From the NCBI RefSeq assembly GCF_001427285.1, contig NZ_LMFV01000023.1:1-64000 (forward strand): a DNA stretch of 64,000 nt. Reading direction: 5' to 3'. A program made the translations under genes and the position numbers. Under the pieces are notes generated by a model. It made no database searches and was not told the DNA's origin. It worked only from the letters and a program-made list of their open reading frames with translations. The stretch is from Mesorhizobium sp. Root552. Lineage in GTDB: Bacteria > Pseudomonadota > Alphaproteobacteria > Rhizobiales > Rhizobiaceae. Below, piece by piece: positions 62,482-64,000 of the stretch (positions are counted from its first letter, which is position 1; the number at the start of each line of letters is the position of its first letter).

Positions 62482-62864
62482 GACAGCTTCGGGCTGCCAG
62501 CCATCCGGCAATTCGGCATCAATAGTGGGAATATCAGTTCGGCTGAGTCGTGTCCCGATTTGGGACTGATGGACGCACAATTCCCAAGATCAACGAATGA
62601 GCGCGAATGTATCACTCGTAACATTCGATAGGATATCCGTTGTGTATTGAAGCAAATAGGAGCAGCTTTCGGACTAAATATTTTTTCCTATTTCAATTAC
62701 TCATTATATGTATTCAATCGATATAGGTTAGAAAACGCCTGACAAACTGTGTCGAAGTGATTCGAAAAGTGTGACTCCGCCACGTTTCTGACGGATGCTC
62801 GCCGCATTTGCTGCCTCATTTGCCCCCTACGGCCCCGTATCTGAAAACGGAGCCAGTTCCTTTC
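62482..62864. other. AT-rich intergenic region before rlpA-like gene
   Basis: This gap of 383 bases marks the end of the methylotrophy block. About 62600-62740 is clearly AT-richer than the rest of the window (for example AAATATTTTTTCCTATTTC). No ORF or hairpin with a T tract is convincing. It probably holds the rlpA-like promoter and may mark an old junction. Confidence 0.5.
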
Positions 62865-63224
62865 ATGGACAGAAAAAGCAAGTCTGCCCTTGTCGCGGCG
62901 ACATTGACGGCAGCGATGGTGATGGGTCTTTCCACCAATGACGCGGCGGCTCAATGTGGCCGCGCTTCCTGGTATGCTCTGCATTCGCGCACCGCTTCGG
63001 GCGAGCGCATGAACCCGTCCGCGCTGACGGCGGCCCATCGCACCTTGCCGTTCGGCACGCGCGTCAAGGTCACCAACCGAAAGAACGGCAAGAGTGTAGT
63101 CGTACGCATCAATGATCGGGGTCCGTTCATCAAGGGCCGCGTGCTTGACCTGTCGAAAGGTGCGGCGAACAGGCTTGGGTTCATCAAGTCGGGCCATACG
63201 TCCATCTGCATGGCGCAGGTCTAG
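62865..63224 (+). CDS. RlpA-like septal ring/lytic transglycosylase family protein
   Basis: This 119-residue exported protein has a signal peptide (about 1-30, ending AAAQC). It then consists only of the double-psi beta-barrel RlpA domain, starting [19 protein letters not shown] (about 31-49) and with [17 protein letters not shown] (about 55-71), [17 protein letters not shown] (about 81-97). RlpA enzymes cleave naked glycan strands; this short form lacks the SPOR domain that targets septa. The Cys after the signal could also make it a lipoprotein (lipobox AAQC). ATG at 62865 is preferred because the signal peptide starts there. Confidence 0.92.
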   Translation: MDRKSKSALVAATLTAAMVMGLSTNDAAAQCGRASWYALHSRTASGERMNPSALTAAHRTLPFGTRVKVTNRKNGKSVVVRINDRGPFIKGRVLDLSKGAANRLGFIKSGHTSICMAQV

Positions 63225-63496
63225 GGTCTCAGCCTGAGGGCTTGACCTTGGGGAAGTTCTGCCGCGAGCGTGGTGGAAACTATTTTCCATCCGGGACTTT
63301 GCCGGCTTCGCACCTGCGCTGGTAGCCGGCTCCTCAAAATGCTTTCGCGTTCTCAATGGCTTGGACCAATGTCCAATGTCCAAAACGTGCATTGATGTAT
63401 TGCGTCGCAGCAATTTGTTGTTAACCTCTGCGCGAGACAGTCAAGGCTCGGCGCTGCTTCGTCGTCCTTCGTCGGAAGCAGCAGCGGGGACCTAGC

Positions 63497-64000
63497 ATGT
63501 TCTATCAGCTCTACGAATTGAACCACGCGGCCTTGCAGCCCGCCCGCGCCTATGCGGATGCGGTGCGCATGCTTTACAGCAATCCGCTCAATCCGCTGTC
63601 GAACACCTTGTGGGGAAGGTCGATTGCCGCGACCGCCGAACTGTTCGAGCGCACCACGCGCCACTACAGCAAGCCGAGCTTTGGCATCACCTCCGTCGAG
63701 GTAGACTGGAAAAGCGTTCCGGTCAGCGAGCAGGTGGTGTGGTCGCGGCCGTTCTGCAATCTTATCCGTTTCAACAAGGCGATGCCTGCGGGCAAAAACC
63801 CCGGTCCAAAGCTTTTGATCGTGGCGCCGATGTCGGGCCACTACGCGACCCTGCTGCGCGGGACGGTCGAGGCGATGCTGCCGCATGCCGAGGTGCACAT
63901 TACCGACTGGGTGGATGCGCGCATGGTGCCGATGGCTGAGGGCAGCTTCGATCTCGACGATTACGTAGACTACGTCATCGACATGCTGCATGAGCTTGGC
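63497..64000 (+). CDS. phaZ: Intracellular polyhydroxyalkanoate depolymerase, 5' part
   Basis: The first 168 residues of a PhaZ-type PHB depolymerase are present; the window ends before the stop and the catalytic triad. The N terminus MFYQLYELNHAALQPARAYA and the block LLIVAPMSGHYATLLRGTVEAMLP (about 111-134), followed by ITDWVDARMVP (about 136-146), are typical of the intracellular rhizobial family (about 400-430 residues). It mobilises stored PHB, a likely store in serine-cycle methylotrophs that also handle acetyl-CoA as hydroxybutyrate. Confidence 0.93.
   Translation, partial: MFYQLYELNHAALQPARAYADAVRMLYSNPLNPLSNTLWGRSIAATAELFERTTRHYSKPSFGITSVEVDWKSVPVSEQVVWSRPFCNLIRFNKAMPAGKNPGPKLLIVAPMSGHYATLLRGTVEAMLPHAEVHITDWVDARMVPMAEGSFDLDDYVDYVIDMLHELG

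Noticed and set aside
1..64000. CRISPR array, tRNA/rRNA genes, prophage or IS element
   Set aside because: I saw no regularly spaced direct repeats, cloverleaf-like genes, transposases or integrases.

Overview
This 64-kb window is a high-GC chromosomal segment of an alphaproteobacterium. It most resembles the Hyphomicrobiales, family Phyllobacteriaceae (an Aminobacter- or Mesorhizobium-like organism). Grounds for this: the cmk-rpsA pair, rhizobial-type intergenic palindromes, a guanidino-acid/arginine gene set, and a facultative-methylotroph gene set (N-methylglutamate pathway plus serine cycle). The taxon is an inference from gene content. I see no rRNA, tRNA, CRISPR, prophage or insertion sequence.

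Region 1 (1-25.4 kb) is mostly housekeeping. It opens with a RhuM-family gene and a PaiB-like FMN-binding gene that overlaps cmk, followed by rpsA. Then come an arginine/guanidino module (ThDP decarboxylase, DDAH-like hydrolase, SDR), corA, a polar amino-acid ABC transporter with an Ldh-family imino-acid or 2-oxoacid reductase, a DoxX membrane protein under a striking inverted repeat, an NDUFA9-like epimerase, uppP, GST-queG-SDR, mepA, glk, a lipid-A-type ABC exporter, dapB and gpmA.

Region 2 (25.5-62.5 kb) is a nearly continuous methylotrophy island. On the minus strand lie ppc, glyA and an orphan LuxR regulator with a degenerate receiver. On the plus strand lie a small unknown gene, dmmDABC (dimethylamine monooxygenase), a truncated globin, an XRE-cupin regulator and a GntR regulator. 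A cytoplasmic-looking AmiC-type binding protein is divergent from tmm (trimethylamine monooxygenase). Next come a six-gene urea/amide-type ABC transporter operon with an unknown protein, the serine-cycle genes sgaA-mcl-mtkA-mtkB-hprA, and the N-methylglutamate genes mgsABC-gmaS-mgdABCD. A regulator with a ModE-like HTH and a periplasmic-binding-like domain closes the island.

Together the genes encode TMA to TMAO (Tmm), then DMA to methylamine plus formaldehyde (DmmABC, with GcvT-like DmmD probably passing C1 to folate). Methylamine goes to gamma-glutamylmethylamide (GmaS), then N-methylglutamate (MgsABC), then glutamate plus methylene-THF (MgdABCD). Assimilation runs through GlyA, SgaA, HprA, Ppc, MtkAB and Mcl. 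TMAO demethylase (Tdm), glycerate kinase and malate dehydrogenase are not in the window. The most novel-looking parts are the AmiC-like sensor and its Tat-exported paralogue in the transporter operon, the unknown transporter-operon protein, the CTG start of the first ATPase, and a short motif shared by the dmm and tmm upstream regions.

Region 3 (62.5-64 kb) returns to housekeeping, with a small RlpA-like lipoprotein-type gene and the 5' part of an intracellular PHB depolymerase cut by the window end.
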